64,000 nt of DNA, from positions 59,218 to 123,217 of the forward strand of contig JACRLO010000038.1 of the NCBI GenBank assembly GCA_016235245.1. Direction: 5' to 3'. Under the pieces are notes generated by a model. That model was given only the letters and a program-made list of their open reading frames with translations. It did no database searches and had not been told where the DNA came from. The position numbers and the translations under genes are program-made. The DNA is from Nitrospirota bacterium. GTDB taxonomy: Bacteria > Nitrospirota > Thermodesulfovibrionia > Thermodesulfovibrionales > UBA6898. Shown piece after piece: positions 1 through 9,255 of this stretch (positions are counted from its first letter, which is position 1; the number at the start of each line of letters is the position of its first letter).

Positions 1-170
1 ACAAGGCCGCTCCCCAGGTCAATATCTTTTTTGTCAGTTTCCCGGTATTCCTGGCCCTCGGCTTTCTGATCATGGCCATGAGTGTGCCGGTCTTTACGCA
101 CTTCTTTACCGGCCAGTTTCATGACGTCAATGACGAACTCTTCAGGATCCTGGCAATAGCGCGGAAATGA
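1..170 (+). CDS. fliR: Flagellar export protein FliR, C-terminal end only
   Basis: The open frame enters at the left edge and reads 55 residues to a TGA at 168-170. It ends with a hydrophobic stretch containing PQVNIFFVSFPV, which resembles the end of FliR (PQ-N-F-GFP type), an inner-membrane part of the flagellar export gate with FliP and FliQ. FlhB follows 16 bases downstream, the usual fliR-flhB order. The 5' part lies outside the window. The call rests on this short tail plus gene order. Confidence 0.8.
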   Translation, partial: KAAPQVNIFFVSFPVFLALGFLIMAMSVPVFTHFFTGQFHDVNDELFRILAIARK

Positions 171-186
171 GAAGAGGCCGGGGATA

Positions 187-1221
187 ATGGCAGATTTTGA
201 AGAACGCACAGAACAGGCGACGCCGCGACGGCGTCAGAAGGCACGGGAAGAGGGCAAGGTCGCACGAAGCCGCGACCTCAATGCGATTGCCGCTATCGGC
301 GGCATACTGCTGGTTTTTGTCCTGGGAGGAAGACATTTCATGGATTCGATGGGCAGCATGACCGGGAGGCTCCTGTCACTTCAGTACGGATACGAGCCGG
401 TCACGGTCCTGCGCGCCGCCTCAGTAGAAACCATGTTCATCCTTGCGCCGTTTCTCGGCACCGCCTTTGTATTTGCCATCATTGCAAATGTTTCCCAGGG
501 GGGCATTGCCTTAAAACCGCTGAAATTTGACTTTGAGATGATCAACCCCCTGGCCGGTTTTAAACGGCTCTTTTCGATGAACGGGCTGATGGAGTTCCTC
601 AAGAGTCTGGTGAAGTTCGCGATGGGCTCGTATCTTCTTTACTGGGTGGTCAAGAAAGATCTGCCGCAGCTGCCCGGGCTCATGGAGATGGGATTCCGGC
701 CGCTTTCCCTTGCATCGGCACAGCTGATCCTGAAGGCTGTGGCCTTCGGTTTTTTCTGGTTCTTTATCCTTTCGGTCCTTGATTATTTTCTCCAGAGATG
801 GCAGTTCGACCGGTCCATCAGGATGTCCCGGGAAGAGATGAAAGAAGAGTTCAAGGAGTCTGAGGGAAACCCGCAGATCAAGTCACGGATCAGGAGCATA
901 CAGCGCGAGATGGCACGGAAGCGCATGATGCAGGAAGTGCCGAAGGCAACGGTTGTTATCACGAACCCGACCCATTTTTCGGTGGCCCTGAAATATGAGG
1001 ACGGCAAGATGTCGGCGCCGAAGATTGTGGCAAAGGGAGCAAATGAGGTTGCACTCAGGATCCGGGAGATAGCGCGCAGACATGGCGTGCCGATCGTTGA
1101 GGACAAGCCTCTTGCTCGGGTGCTCTTCAAGCTCGACCTCGAGGCCACGGTGCCTCAGGAACTGTATAAGGCTGTGGCGAAGATCCTTGCCTATATCTAC
1201 GGCATGAAAGGCAAGTCATGA
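187..1221 (+). CDS. flhB: Flagellar export switch protein FlhB
   Basis: This 344-residue protein is the substrate-specificity switch of the flagellar type III export apparatus. The first 30 residues are basic (ERTEQATPRRRQKAREEGKV), as in the family. Four hydrophobic segments lie between about residues 33 and 215. The cytoplasmic domain carries the autocleavage motif NPTH at residues 260-263, which in characterised FlhB is cut between N and P to switch export from hook to filament subunits. Its stop overlaps the flhA start in an ATGA junction, so the two are probably translationally coupled. A second, truncated FlhB-type gene lies at 38150-38440. Confidence 0.97.
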   Translation: MADFEERTEQATPRRRQKAREEGKVARSRDLNAIAAIGGILLVFVLGGRHFMDSMGSMTGRLLSLQYGYEPVTVLRAASVETMFILAPFLGTAFVFAIIANVSQGGIALKPLKFDFEMINPLAGFKRLFSMNGLMEFLKSLVKFAMGSYLLYWVVKKDLPQLPGLMEMGFRPLSLASAQLILKAVAFGFFWFFILSVLDYFLQRWQFDRSIRMSREEMKEEFKESEGNPQIKSRIRSIQREMARKRMMQEVPKATVVITNPTHFSVALKYEDGKMSAPKIVAKGANEVALRIREIARRHGVPIVEDKPLARVLFKLDLEATVPQELYKAVAKILAYIYGMKGKS

Positions 1222-3263
1222 ACAGATTTCTGACCATGGTGCAGAAGAGAAGCGATGTCGTGATTGCGGTTGCGGTGGTGGCGATCCTCGGGGTCATGCT
1301 TCTGCCGCTGCACCCGCTGGTCCTTGACCTGCTGCTGTCCATTTCCGTGGCGGTCTCTATCGTGATCCTCGTGACCTCGATCTATATCCAGAAGCCGCTC
1401 GATTTTTCGGTATTCCCTTCGCTGCTTCTGATTGTGACGCTCTTCAGGCTCTCCCTCAACATTGCATCAACGAGGCTTATCCTGCTTCGGGGCGGGGAAG
1501 GTGTCTCCGCTGCCGGTCATGTCATACAGGCCTTCGGCAATTTCGTGGTTGGCGGAAACTATGCGGTAGGCTTCATCATCTTTATCATCCTTGTTGTCAT
1601 TAACTTTGTCGTTATCACAAAGGGTGCGGGCAGAATTGCGGAGGTGGCGGCGAGATTTACCCTTGACGCCATGCCGGGCAAGCAGATGGCTATCGACGCC
1701 GATTTAAACAGCGGTCTTATCGACGATATAGAGGCCCGCAGAAGAAGGCTTTTCATTGCGCAGGAGGCTGACTTCTACGGCGCCATGGACGGTGCGTCCA
1801 AGTTCGTCCGCGGTGATGCGATCGCGGCCCTTGTCATAACCGGCGTTAATATTGTCGGCGGCCTTCTGATCGGTGTGATCCAGCACAAGATGGCAATAGC
1901 AGATGCTGCAAGCACCTACACGATCCTGACTATCGGTGAGGGTCTTGTTGCCCAGATCCCGGCGCTGCTCGTCTCGACCGCTGCCGGCATGATCGTCTCG
2001 CGCGCCGGCACGGATACCGATCTCGGCAAGGACATCACCAAACAGCTGCTGGTCAATCCCAAGGCGCTTATGACTGCCTCGGGCATTCTCTTTATATTTG
2101 GTCTGGTACCTGGGCTGCCTCATATCCCGTTCCTCCTTATTGCGGCGTCCTTTGGCGGACTGGCCTATGTGATCTACAAGTCGCCGATGGAAGAACAGGC
2201 AGAGGCAAAGGCCAAGGGTGAGGAGCGGCCGCAGGAAGAACCGAAGATAGAAGGCTTCATCGAGCTTGATCCGCTTACCCTCGAAATCGGGTACGGGCTC
2301 ATACCGCTGGTTGAGGAAGGCCGCGGCGAACTGCTCGCAAAGGTGAAGGCAATGAGAAAGCAGCTTGCCGCAGATATCGGGTTTGTCGTGCCGCCGATCC
2401 ATATCAAGGATAATCTTCAGCTTCGGCCGAGCGAATACAGTGTGCTGATCCGTGGAGTGGAGGTCGTGCGGGGCGAGGTCATGATGGGCTACTATCTCGC
2501 CGTCTCAACAGAGGGCGCCGAGCGCATCGAAGGCATTCCGACCAGGGAGCCTGCATTTAATCTGACGGCCTACTGGATCGAGGCAAAGGATATGGAGCGT
2601 GCCCAATCCGCAGGGTACATGGTGGTTGACCCGGCGACGGTGATTGCAACACATCTTACGGAGCTTATCAGAAAGCACTGCTGGGAGCTGCTTTCCCGGA
2701 CGGAAGTGCAGAACCTCCTTGACAATGTGGCAAGGGTCTATCCGAAGATGGTTGACGAGCTTATCCCTGTGCATATGTCTGTGGGCGGTCTTCAGAGGGT
2801 CCTTCAGGCGCTGCTGAAGGAGCGCGTGCCGGTCAATGACCTGGTTACGATTCTTGAGACGCTCCTTGACTATGCCCCCCAGACCAAGGACGTAGAGATC
2901 CTGACCGAGTATGTGCGTCAGTCCCTTGCCCGGTACATCACCCGACAGTATCAGGCGCAGGACGGCAGTGTCCCGGTCTTTACCCTTGACCCGCGATTCG
3001 AGAGAGTCCTAGTACAGTCCCTCGAAAGCGGCGGGGCGCTCGAACCCGATACCGTGACCAGACTTGTCAGGGGTGTGGAAGGGGCCATGAGCAGGGACAA
3101 GGTCCGCGGCATGCAGCCGGTTATCGTCTGTTCCGTGCATGTGAGGCGGTTCCTGAAGAAGATCATGGAGAAGTTCGTGCCCTCGGTGGTTGTTCTTTCA
3201 AATAATGAGATTTCCTCTTCAGCGAGACTCTATACAATGGGAATGGTGAGATATGAAGATTAA
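1218..3263 (+). CDS. flhA: Flagellar export gate protein FlhA
   Basis: A 681-residue protein, the usual FlhA length. The N-terminal half has about eight membrane segments. It contains the FHIPEP-family signature around LFRLSLNIASTRLIL, and the cytoplasmic linker near DLNSGLIDD follows. The C-terminal half is the soluble domain that docks chaperone-substrate complexes. FlhA forms the nonameric ring of the export gate with FlhB, FliP, FliQ and FliR. It overlaps flhB by 4 bases and flhF by 11 bases, so flhB-flhA-flhF-flhG read as one operon. Nothing is missing compared with the family. Confidence 0.98.
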   Translation: MNRFLTMVQKRSDVVIAVAVVAILGVMLLPLHPLVLDLLLSISVAVSIVILVTSIYIQKPLDFSVFPSLLLIVTLFRLSLNIASTRLILLRGGEGVSAAGHVIQAFGNFVVGGNYAVGFIIFIILVVINFVVITKGAGRIAEVAARFTLDAMPGKQMAIDADLNSGLIDDIEARRRRLFIAQEADFYGAMDGASKFVRGDAIAALVITGVNIVGGLLIGVIQHKMAIADAASTYTILTIGEGLVAQIPALLVSTAAGMIVSRAGTDTDLGKDITKQLLVNPKALMTASGILFIFGLVPGLPHIPFLLIAASFGGLAYVIYKSPMEEQAEAKAKGEERPQEEPKIEGFIELDPLTLEIGYGLIPLVEEGRGELLAKVKAMRKQLAADIGFVVPPIHIKDNLQLRPSEYSVLIRGVEVVRGEVMMGYYLAVSTEGAERIEGIPTREPAFNLTAYWIEAKDMERAQSAGYMVVDPATVIATHLTELIRKHCWELLSRTEVQNLLDNVARVYPKMVDELIPVHMSVGGLQRVLQALLKERVPVNDLVTILETLLDYAPQTKDVEILTEYVRQSLARYITRQYQAQDGSVPVFTLDPRFERVLVQSLESGGALEPDTVTRLVRGVEGAMSRDKVRGMQPVIVCSVHVRRFLKKIMEKFVPSVVVLSNNEISSSARLYTMGMVRYED

Positions 3264-4383
3264 GAAATTCAAGGCAAAGACATTCAGTGAAGCCCTTGCC
3301 CTCGTAAAAAGGGAGATGGGCGTAGATGCGGTCATCCTTTCTTCTGAAGAGCAGAAAGGGCTTATCCCCGGGGTTGAAGTGACGGCAGGAGCAGACTACG
3401 AGCTTGAGGAACTAAAGGCAGGCGGCGCAGCCTATGCCCAATATGCCCGGGCATCACTGAGCCCTGCTCCTGAGAAGCGAAGGGGTGCAGCCATAGAACC
3501 CGCATCGGGGAGGGACGTTTCGTCCCGCCATCTGCTGCCTGATACCGACGGTATTACCGACATCAGAAAAGAACTCGGAAGCCTGAAAAATCTTCTTCAG
3601 GACATGAAGAAGAGCGGCTTTGAGGTGGAACTTCCTGAACCGAAAAAGAAGATCTTCCGCTATCTCAGAAAACGGGCAATCAGGGAAGAGCTCGCGCTCC
3701 GGCTCACGAGTCAGAGCCCTGCTGCCATGAGTGACCTTGTTAATGCCATCGCAAAAGAGATCAGGACCTATCAGGACGTGCAGAGCAGAAAAGTGGTTAT
3801 GCTCATCGGCCCTACCGGCGTCGGCAAGACGACCACGCTTGCAAAGCTTGCGGCCCGCGCCATCAAAAACAACCGGAAGGTGGCGATGATAAACCTTGAT
3901 ACCTACAGGATCGGCGCGATCGAGCAGATACGGATCTACTCAAAGATCATGGGGATTCCCCTTGAGGTCGCTTCAAATGCAGGCGAGCTGAAAAAGGGCC
4001 TGGAGAAGTTTGCGGAAAAAGATATGATCTTCATCGATACAACCGGGAGAAATCCGAGAGACCGTAAGCATATTGAAGAACTCAGGCTTATCTACAGTCT
4101 CGGGATTCCGATCGAGACGCATCTGCTCATGAGCGCAAGCAGCGACGACGATTTTCTTGTGCAGGCCTATCGCCAGTATAAAAAACTGCCTATCGACTGT
4201 ATCGCCTTTACCAAGACGGATGAGGCGGTAAAATACGGCTCTATGTATAATCTTGCAAGCCTGTACCAAAAGCCGGTAGCCTATATAACGACAGGTCAGA
4301 GTGTGCCTGCTGATATTGAGTTCCCCAACAGCGAGCGGTTGGCAACCATGATTCTCCAAAGCGAGGTCGCAAGTGACGGATAA
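3253..4383 (+). CDS. flhF: Flagellar biosynthesis GTPase FlhF (SRP-type)
   Basis: A 376-residue SRP-family GTPase. The G domain starts near residue 180 with the P-loop GPTGVGKTT (residues 186-194). It contains DTYRIGA, DTTGRNPRD and the TKTDE specificity motif. The N-terminal 100 residues (KKFKAKTFSEALALVKREMG) are the family's B domain. FlhF fixes flagella at the cell pole and is restrained by the MinD-like ATPase FlhG, which is the next gene and overlaps it by 11 bases. Presence of the pair points to polar flagellation, as in Vibrio, Pseudomonas and epsilonproteobacteria. Confidence 0.96.
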   Translation: MKIKKFKAKTFSEALALVKREMGVDAVILSSEEQKGLIPGVEVTAGADYELEELKAGGAAYAQYARASLSPAPEKRRGAAIEPASGRDVSSRHLLPDTDGITDIRKELGSLKNLLQDMKKSGFEVELPEPKKKIFRYLRKRAIREELALRLTSQSPAAMSDLVNAIAKEIRTYQDVQSRKVVMLIGPTGVGKTTTLAKLAARAIKNNRKVAMINLDTYRIGAIEQIRIYSKIMGIPLEVASNAGELKKGLEKFAEKDMIFIDTTGRNPRDRKHIEELRLIYSLGIPIETHLLMSASSDDDFLVQAYRQYKKLPIDCIAFTKTDEAVKYGSMYNLASLYQKPVAYITTGQSVPADIEFPNSERLATMILQSEVASDG

Positions 4384-5215
4384 AATGAAGCAGAAGCAGA
4401 TAAAGACCATTACGGTCACAAGCGGCAAGGGCGGTGTCGGCAAATCAAATGTGGTAGCAAACCTGGCGATAGCCCTTTCCCGCGCCGGCAAGAAGGTGAT
4501 GATTATCGATGCCGACCTTGGCCTGAGCAATATTGATGTTATCTTTGATCTGGCCCCGAAATATACGATACAGCATATCCTCAGCGGAGAAAAAAGGCTT
4601 GCCGAGGTGCTCGCGGAGGGGCCGCACGGCATCAAGATCCTCGCGGCAAGTTCCGGTGTGCAGGAACTGACCGGGCTTGACGAGTTTCAGCGGCTGAGGC
4701 TGATTGAAGAGTTCGAGGCCTATGACGCGGATATCGATGTCCTGCTTATCGACACCGGCGCAGGCATTTCCGAGAATGTTGCGTTCTTCTGCATTGCTGC
4801 GCAGGAGATCATTGTTGTCACCTCACCGGAGCCGACCGCTTTGACCGATGCCTATGCGCTCATTAAGGTGCTCAACACGCAGTATCAGGAAAAGGATTTC
4901 AATATACTGGTAAATTCTGCGCGGAATGCCGAGGATGCCTTTGAGGTCTTCAGGCGACTCTCGGTTGCTGCGGAGAAGTTTCTGAGCCTGTCTCTCGATT
5001 ACCTCGGTTTTCTGCCCTACGATGATGCTGTCCCCAAGGCTGTTCGGCAGCAGAAGGCCTTCATTGATGAGTATCCGAACTGCAAGGCTTCGGATAACAT
5101 CCGCATCATCGCATCAAAGGTATTAGAGGAGGGGAGCCCGACCAAGGTCAAGGGATCGCTTCAGCTTTTCTTCGGCAATATGCTCAGGAAAGAGACGATT
5201 GTTCAGAGTCCGTAG
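4373..5215 (+). CDS. flhG: MinD-like ATPase FlhG/FleN, flagellar number regulator
   Basis: A 280-residue ParA/MinD-type ATPase. It has a deviant Walker A near the N-terminus (SGKGGVGKSN), the DADLGLSNID switch region and LLIDTGAG. In characterised bacteria FlhG limits flagellar number by stimulating FlhF GTPase activity, and in some it also restrains the master regulator. The start is either the GTG at 4373, which overlaps flhF by 11 bases, or the in-frame ATG at 4385. The longer form is given. It is the last gene before a 215-base gap and fliA. Confidence 0.94.
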   Translation: MTDKMKQKQIKTITVTSGKGGVGKSNVVANLAIALSRAGKKVMIIDADLGLSNIDVIFDLAPKYTIQHILSGEKRLAEVLAEGPHGIKILAASSGVQELTGLDEFQRLRLIEEFEAYDADIDVLLIDTGAGISENVAFFCIAAQEIIVVTSPEPTALTDAYALIKVLNTQYQEKDFNILVNSARNAEDAFEVFRRLSVAAEKFLSLSLDYLGFLPYDDAVPKAVRQQKAFIDEYPNCKASDNIRIIASKVLEEGSPTKVKGSLQLFFGNMLRKETIVQSP

Positions 5216-5347
5216 CAGGGCAAAGGGAGTTTTGTCTGTTTTCTGTTTCCGTCTTGAACAGGGACAGCTGCTTCTCATAAACTCCTCAGGTAAAATTTTA
5301 GGCCCTCCCATCGGCACTGATGCACAGTTATGAATCAGTGAATTAAA

Positions 5348-5376
5348 TTCATGCGTTAGAACCATTAGGTTATAAT
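5348..5376 (+). promoter_or_regulatory. Possible sigma-70-type promoter upstream of fliA
   Basis: A perfect TATAAT lies at 5371-5376, with a weak -35 (TTCATG, 5348-5353) 17 bases upstream, in the 215-base gap between flhG and fliA. The -35 matches only about half of the consensus. fliA might instead be read through from flhG. Confidence 0.3.
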
Positions 5377-5430
5377 AATTGCGATATAGCAGCAGCTGAT
5401 ACCATATTTTGCATCCGGGGGATTCAAAGA

Positions 5431-6171
5431 ATGGCTGGATACGAACCAGCATTTACCGAGGAAGATAAAGAAAAGATCATCAGGGACTTTCTCCCCTTTG
5501 TCAAATATACGGCGAGCCGTCTGTCATGGCGGCTTCCGCCGCAGCTGACCATCGATGACCTGATCAGCACCGGACTTATGGGCCTTCTTGATGCGCTCGA
5601 ACGGTTTGAACCGGGCAGGGTCAAGCTCAAGACTTATGCCGAGTTCAGGATAAAGGGGGCCATGCTCGATGAACTCAGGGCCATGGACTGGGTGCCGCGC
5701 TCCACAAAAAAGAAGATCAGCGATATCAGGAATGCCAACAGCAGACTCGAACGAGAACTCGGCAGAGAGCCTGAGGACGAAGAAGTGGCCGCCATACTCG
5801 AACTCGAACTCGACGAATATTACGGCACGCTGCAGGAGGCTAGCGGCTCTATATCCCTGCGCTTTGAGGATTTTGAAGAGAATGCCGGCGAAGGCCTTAA
5901 TATCATGGAATGTATCGCTGATGAGCGCGAGAAAAGCCCTCTTGCCCTTCTTGAGGAATCGGACCAGAAGAAAGTCCTTGCACGCTTCATAACCCAACTG
6001 CCTGAAAAGGAAAAATTGCTTCTTTCACTCTATTACTGGGATGAGTTGACCATGAAAGAGATTGGCAAAGTCATGAATTTGACGGAGGGGCGTGTCTGCC
6101 AGCTTCATACGCAGGCACTGATACGACTGAAAGCCAAAGTATCTATTGAATTTTCTTCTAAAGAAAAGTAA
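5431..6171 (+). CDS. fliA: RNA polymerase sigma-28 factor FliA
   Basis: A 246-residue sigma-70-family protein of the FliA/WhiG class. Region 2 (about residues 20-90) includes DDLISTGLMGLLDALERF and the FRIKGAMLDELR segment typical of this class. Region 3 follows. Region 4 has the helix-turn-helix LTMKEIGKVMNLTEGRVCQL. FliA transcribes late flagellar and chemotaxis genes and is held inactive by FlgM (33620-33913 here) until the hook is complete. A FliA-type promoter overlaps the last bases of this gene and several others are found in the window, so both the regulator and its targets can be seen. Confidence 0.96.
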   Translation: MAGYEPAFTEEDKEKIIRDFLPFVKYTASRLSWRLPPQLTIDDLISTGLMGLLDALERFEPGRVKLKTYAEFRIKGAMLDELRAMDWVPRSTKKKISDIRNANSRLERELGREPEDEEVAAILELELDEYYGTLQEASGSISLRFEDFEENAGEGLNIMECIADEREKSPLALLEESDQKKVLARFITQLPEKEKLLLSLYYWDELTMKEIGKVMNLTEGRVCQLHTQALIRLKAKVSIEFSSKEK

Positions 6172-6186
6172 ATAAGGGGCCGATAA
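6159..6186 (+). promoter_or_regulatory. Sigma-28 (FliA) promoter of the chemotaxis cluster
   Basis: TAAAGAAA, a 12-base spacer and a full-consensus GCCGATAA. The -35 element overlaps the 3' end of fliA and its stop codon. The expected transcription start, 6-8 bases after the -10, falls at or just before the ATG at 6195, so the first message may have almost no leader. Confidence 0.75.
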
Positions 6187-6194
6187 GAACAATT

Positions 6195-8042
6195 ATGAAA
6201 ACCACTATACGTTTGCCCAGATTGCTGAAGGACATAAGCAGTGAAGATATCTCAAAAAAAAGGACTGCGGCAGAACTTCTTGCTGCCGGCGACGAGAGGG
6301 CAATCTATCCGCTGCTGAGGGCTCTGCGTGACGAAAACCCCGGTGTGCAGGACGTTGCCATGCGTTCTCTCATTGCCATTGGCGGCGAGGTCACCGCTTA
6401 CATGGTCCTTCCGCTTCTGAGAGAAGATTCATATCTGCGCAATACGGCGATTATTATGCTCAGGGAGATTGGTGCGCCAACCGTGCCTCTCCTCTATTCC
6501 CTGCTTAAGGACAAGGACGATGATGTACGAAAATTCGCCCTTGATTTACTGATCGATATTAATCAGGACGTTGATGCTGCCAGGATACTCCCCCTGCTCA
6601 AGGACTCCAACCAGAATGTTCGTGCCTCGGCGGCAAAGGCAGTCGGTGTTGTCATGCAGCAGGCAGGAATCCCTGACCTCATCGAAGCGCTCAAAGATGA
6701 CGAGTGGGTGGTATTTTCTGTGCTGGAGGCGCTCTCAAAGATACCGGATAACGCTGCGGTGCATGCTATCGTCGATCTTCTTGAAAGCTCCAGCATTACG
6801 CTCCGATTTGCCGCGATCGAGGCGCTGGGCAGCATCGGGTCTGAAGCAGCTTCTGCTCCGCTTCTGAAGCATTTCCTGAGGGCTGACGAGATGGAAAAGA
6901 GAGAGGCGGTCAAGAGTCTGGTCAAGATCGGGGTTACTCCGTCCATGACCGAAATCTCCGCAATTTTAGCTGATATGCTGAGAAATGGCGACTGGGAAGA
7001 GCGCCTGGTGGCACTCAAGGGCATTGTGGACCTTGGTGAAGAGAAGGCGGTGATCGACATTATCGATATCGGCGGCTCCCTTGAACCTTCTGATCCCGAA
7101 AGCGAAGACAGGCTCTACCGGATCAACGAGGCATTACGGGCCTTCGGCTGCAGCGACACCCTGATCTCCTGCCTCGACAATCCAGAGGTCAAATACCGCG
7201 GCCGGGTCCTTGCCATAGAGATTGTCGGCGAACTGAAATGTGAAAAAGCGGTCCCGTTCCTGGTAAAGCTGATTGAAGGGAATTTCAGGGACGTTCGCCG
7301 CGCAAGCGTCAAGGCACTGGGTGAGATCAGTGATGACGAGTCGCGTCAGGCCCTTGAGGATGCAGTCAACGACCACGACAGCCATGTGAGAAAGGTTGCC
7401 ATTAATGCGCTCGGCAAGATAGGCGACAGGTCGTCTTTTGATATCCTTCTGAAACTGCTCAGGGTTGAGCAATACCGGGATGTGCTGGAAGAGGTCATGC
7501 AGTCGATGATCATGCTGGACCAGGAGGAACTCTTTACGCATATTAACGAGTTCGACGCGGCCCGCAAGGAGATCCTCGCCAAATATGTACATGACCCGGA
7601 CGTGCTGATCGTCCTGTCCCGGGACGACAATATGAAGGTCAAGGTTTCTGCAATATCGAGCCTTGGCAGGATCGGCAGCGATGCTGCCCTCGCCCGTCTT
7701 CGTGAAGTCGTTAAGGACCCGGATCAGGCAGTGAGAAAGACTGCGATCATGGCCATGGGCGACCTGCGATGCTGTTATGACGATATCAAGGCAGCGCTCC
7801 ATGATGAGGATATGTGGGTGCGGCTCTATGCAGTCAAGGCACTTGGCCGCTCTGGAGATCCGGGCATGATCGACGTCCTGATCCTGATGCTCAATGATAA
7901 AGAGATACCTGTGGTCCTTTCCACGGTTGACGCGATCGCTCAGATCGGTGGCAGGGAGGCTTTTAACGCTCTTGCGCATCTCGAGGGACACGACAACCCC
8001 GCGATTCGGGAGAAGGCCTTGCAGACACTTGAAAGCCTATGA
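6195..8042 (+). CDS. HEAT-repeat protein in the chemotaxis operon
   Basis: A 615-residue soluble protein made almost entirely of about 18 HEAT-like helical repeats of roughly 31 residues. Recurring units have the form DxxVRxxAxxALGxIG, for example around KDSNQNVRASAAKAVG and DHDSHVRKVAINALGKIG. No enzyme motif, signal peptide or membrane segment is visible. Such repeats normally form protein-binding superhelices. The stop overlaps the cheR start by 4 bases and a sigma-28 promoter lies directly upstream, so it is co-expressed with the chemotaxis genes. A scaffold or adaptor role for CheR, CheA or receptors is inference. I do not recognise a specific name. Confidence 0.85.
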   Translation: MKTTIRLPRLLKDISSEDISKKRTAAELLAAGDERAIYPLLRALRDENPGVQDVAMRSLIAIGGEVTAYMVLPLLREDSYLRNTAIIMLREIGAPTVPLLYSLLKDKDDDVRKFALDLLIDINQDVDAARILPLLKDSNQNVRASAAKAVGVVMQQAGIPDLIEALKDDEWVVFSVLEALSKIPDNAAVHAIVDLLESSSITLRFAAIEALGSIGSEAASAPLLKHFLRADEMEKREAVKSLVKIGVTPSMTEISAILADMLRNGDWEERLVALKGIVDLGEEKAVIDIIDIGGSLEPSDPESEDRLYRINEALRAFGCSDTLISCLDNPEVKYRGRVLAIEIVGELKCEKAVPFLVKLIEGNFRDVRRASVKALGEISDDESRQALEDAVNDHDSHVRKVAINALGKIGDRSSFDILLKLLRVEQYRDVLEEVMQSMIMLDQEELFTHINEFDAARKEILAKYVHDPDVLIVLSRDDNMKVKVSAISSLGRIGSDAALARLREVVKDPDQAVRKTAIMAMGDLRCCYDDIKAALHDEDMWVRLYAVKALGRSGDPGMIDVLILMLNDKEIPVVLSTVDAIAQIGGREAFNALAHLEGHDNPAIREKALQTLESL

Positions 8043-8860
8043 CGATTAATCTGACACTCCAGGATGCTACGTTCAAACAGCTCAGGGACTTTGTCTATGA
8101 GAAGTGCGGCATCTTCATCCCTGACACCAAGAAGTATCTTCTTGAAAACCGGCTGGTAAAGAGGATACAGGAGAAGAATCTCTCCAGTTTTGAGGATTAC
8201 CTCTACCTTGTTGTCTATGGCAACAACAGCGGAGAACTTGCCAGGCTCTTTGATGCGGTCACCACAAACGAAACCTACTTCTTCCGCGAACCCCAGCAGC
8301 TCGACGTATTCAGCAATCACATTGTGCCGAAGGTCCTTGCCGAGAAGAAGACCAACGATATTAATGTTTGGTCAGCCGCCAGTTCAACCGGTGAAGAACC
8401 CTATAACCTGGTAATGCTGCTCCGGGAGAAGGTGCCGTCGATCCGCATGCAGGTGATGGGCTCTGATATCAGCGAGGGCGTGATCGAGTCGGCACGGAGG
8501 GCAAGCTACAGCTCCTACTCCATCCGGAATGTCCCGCCTGCCTATATGTCCAAATATTTTAAGGCCAATGGCCAAAACTTTGATCTGGACAGCTCGGTGC
8601 GGAATGCGGTCACTTTCAAAAACATGAACCTGATCGATGGTGCCAAGATGAAGACAGTCCGGAACATGGATGTCATCTTTGTAAGGAATGTCCTGATCTA
8701 TTTTGACGATAAGGCAAAACAGAAGGTGGTCTCATACCTCTACGACGCCTTGCGGCCCGGCGGATATCTTTTCGTCGGATCATCAGAGAGTCTACATAAT
8801 GTGACCCGAGCGTTCAAGCCGCTGGTTATCAATAAAGTTGTCGTGTATCAGAGGGGGTAG
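8039..8860 (+). CDS. cheR: Chemoreceptor methyltransferase CheR
   Basis: A 273-residue protein with the two CheR parts: an N-terminal helical domain (about 1-75) and a SAM-binding methyltransferase domain. The latter includes TNETYFFREP, WSAASSTGEEPYN (SAM loop) and GSDISEGVIESAR. CheR methylates glutamates on chemoreceptors using S-adenosylmethionine and is opposed by CheB (17387-18460). It overlaps the HEAT-repeat gene by 4 bases and sits 2 bases before a response regulator. No C-terminal pentapeptide-binding extension or TPR is obvious. Confidence 0.96.
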   Translation: MTINLTLQDATFKQLRDFVYEKCGIFIPDTKKYLLENRLVKRIQEKNLSSFEDYLYLVVYGNNSGELARLFDAVTTNETYFFREPQQLDVFSNHIVPKVLAEKKTNDINVWSAASSTGEEPYNLVMLLREKVPSIRMQVMGSDISEGVIESARRASYSSYSIRNVPPAYMSKYFKANGQNFDLDSSVRNAVTFKNMNLIDGAKMKTVRNMDVIFVRNVLIYFDDKAKQKVVSYLYDALRPGGYLFVGSSESLHNVTRAFKPLVINKVVVYQRG

Positions 8861-8862
8861 CA

Positions 8863-9255
8863 ATGAAAATATTGGTAGTTGACGACTGTGCGACGACGCG
8901 AAAACTCCTTACGCTGTATCTGAAGTCAAAGGGGTATGAGGTCGTCACTGCAGAAAATGGCCTTGACGGCCTCGAAAAAGTGGGCAGGGAGGGTGTCAAC
9001 CTCGTGCTTTCCGACCTGAATATGCCCTATATGGACGGTCTTGAGTTCGTCAAGAGTCTGCGGGCGAACCCTGATACGGCCGAACTTCCGGTTGTTATGG
9101 TCACGACCGAGGCAGACCCCGAGGAGAAAGAAAAGGCCATGAAAGCAGGCGCCAATGGATATATGATAAAGCCGGTGACCGCTGAGATGGTTGCACAGAA
9201 CATAAAAGAAATCATGAAAGAATTATTTGGAAAGGGAGGTGGCTCCAATGTTTGA
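8863..9255 (+). CDS. Single-domain response regulator (CheY-like)
   Basis: A 130-residue lone receiver domain. Acidic pocket D7/D8, phosphoacceptor D51 (in SDLNMP), T81/T82 and K103 (IKP) are all present. It has no output domain. It is less like enteric CheY than the following gene, so it may be a second CheY, a phosphate sink or an adaptor. Its last codons overlap the next cheY by 8 bases, and the ribosome-binding site of that gene (GGGAGGT) is inside this one. The C-terminus is glycine-rich (GKGGGSN). Confidence 0.92.
   Translation: MKILVVDDCATTRKLLTLYLKSKGYEVVTAENGLDGLEKVGREGVNLVLSDLNMPYMDGLEFVKSLRANPDTAELPVVMVTTEADPEEKEKAMKAGANGYMIKPVTAEMVAQNIKEIMKELFGKGGGSNV

Noticed and set aside
1704..2402. 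A 232-codon antisense frame within flhA
   Set aside because: It is a shadow of flhA codon structure, with no start signal or recognisable domain.
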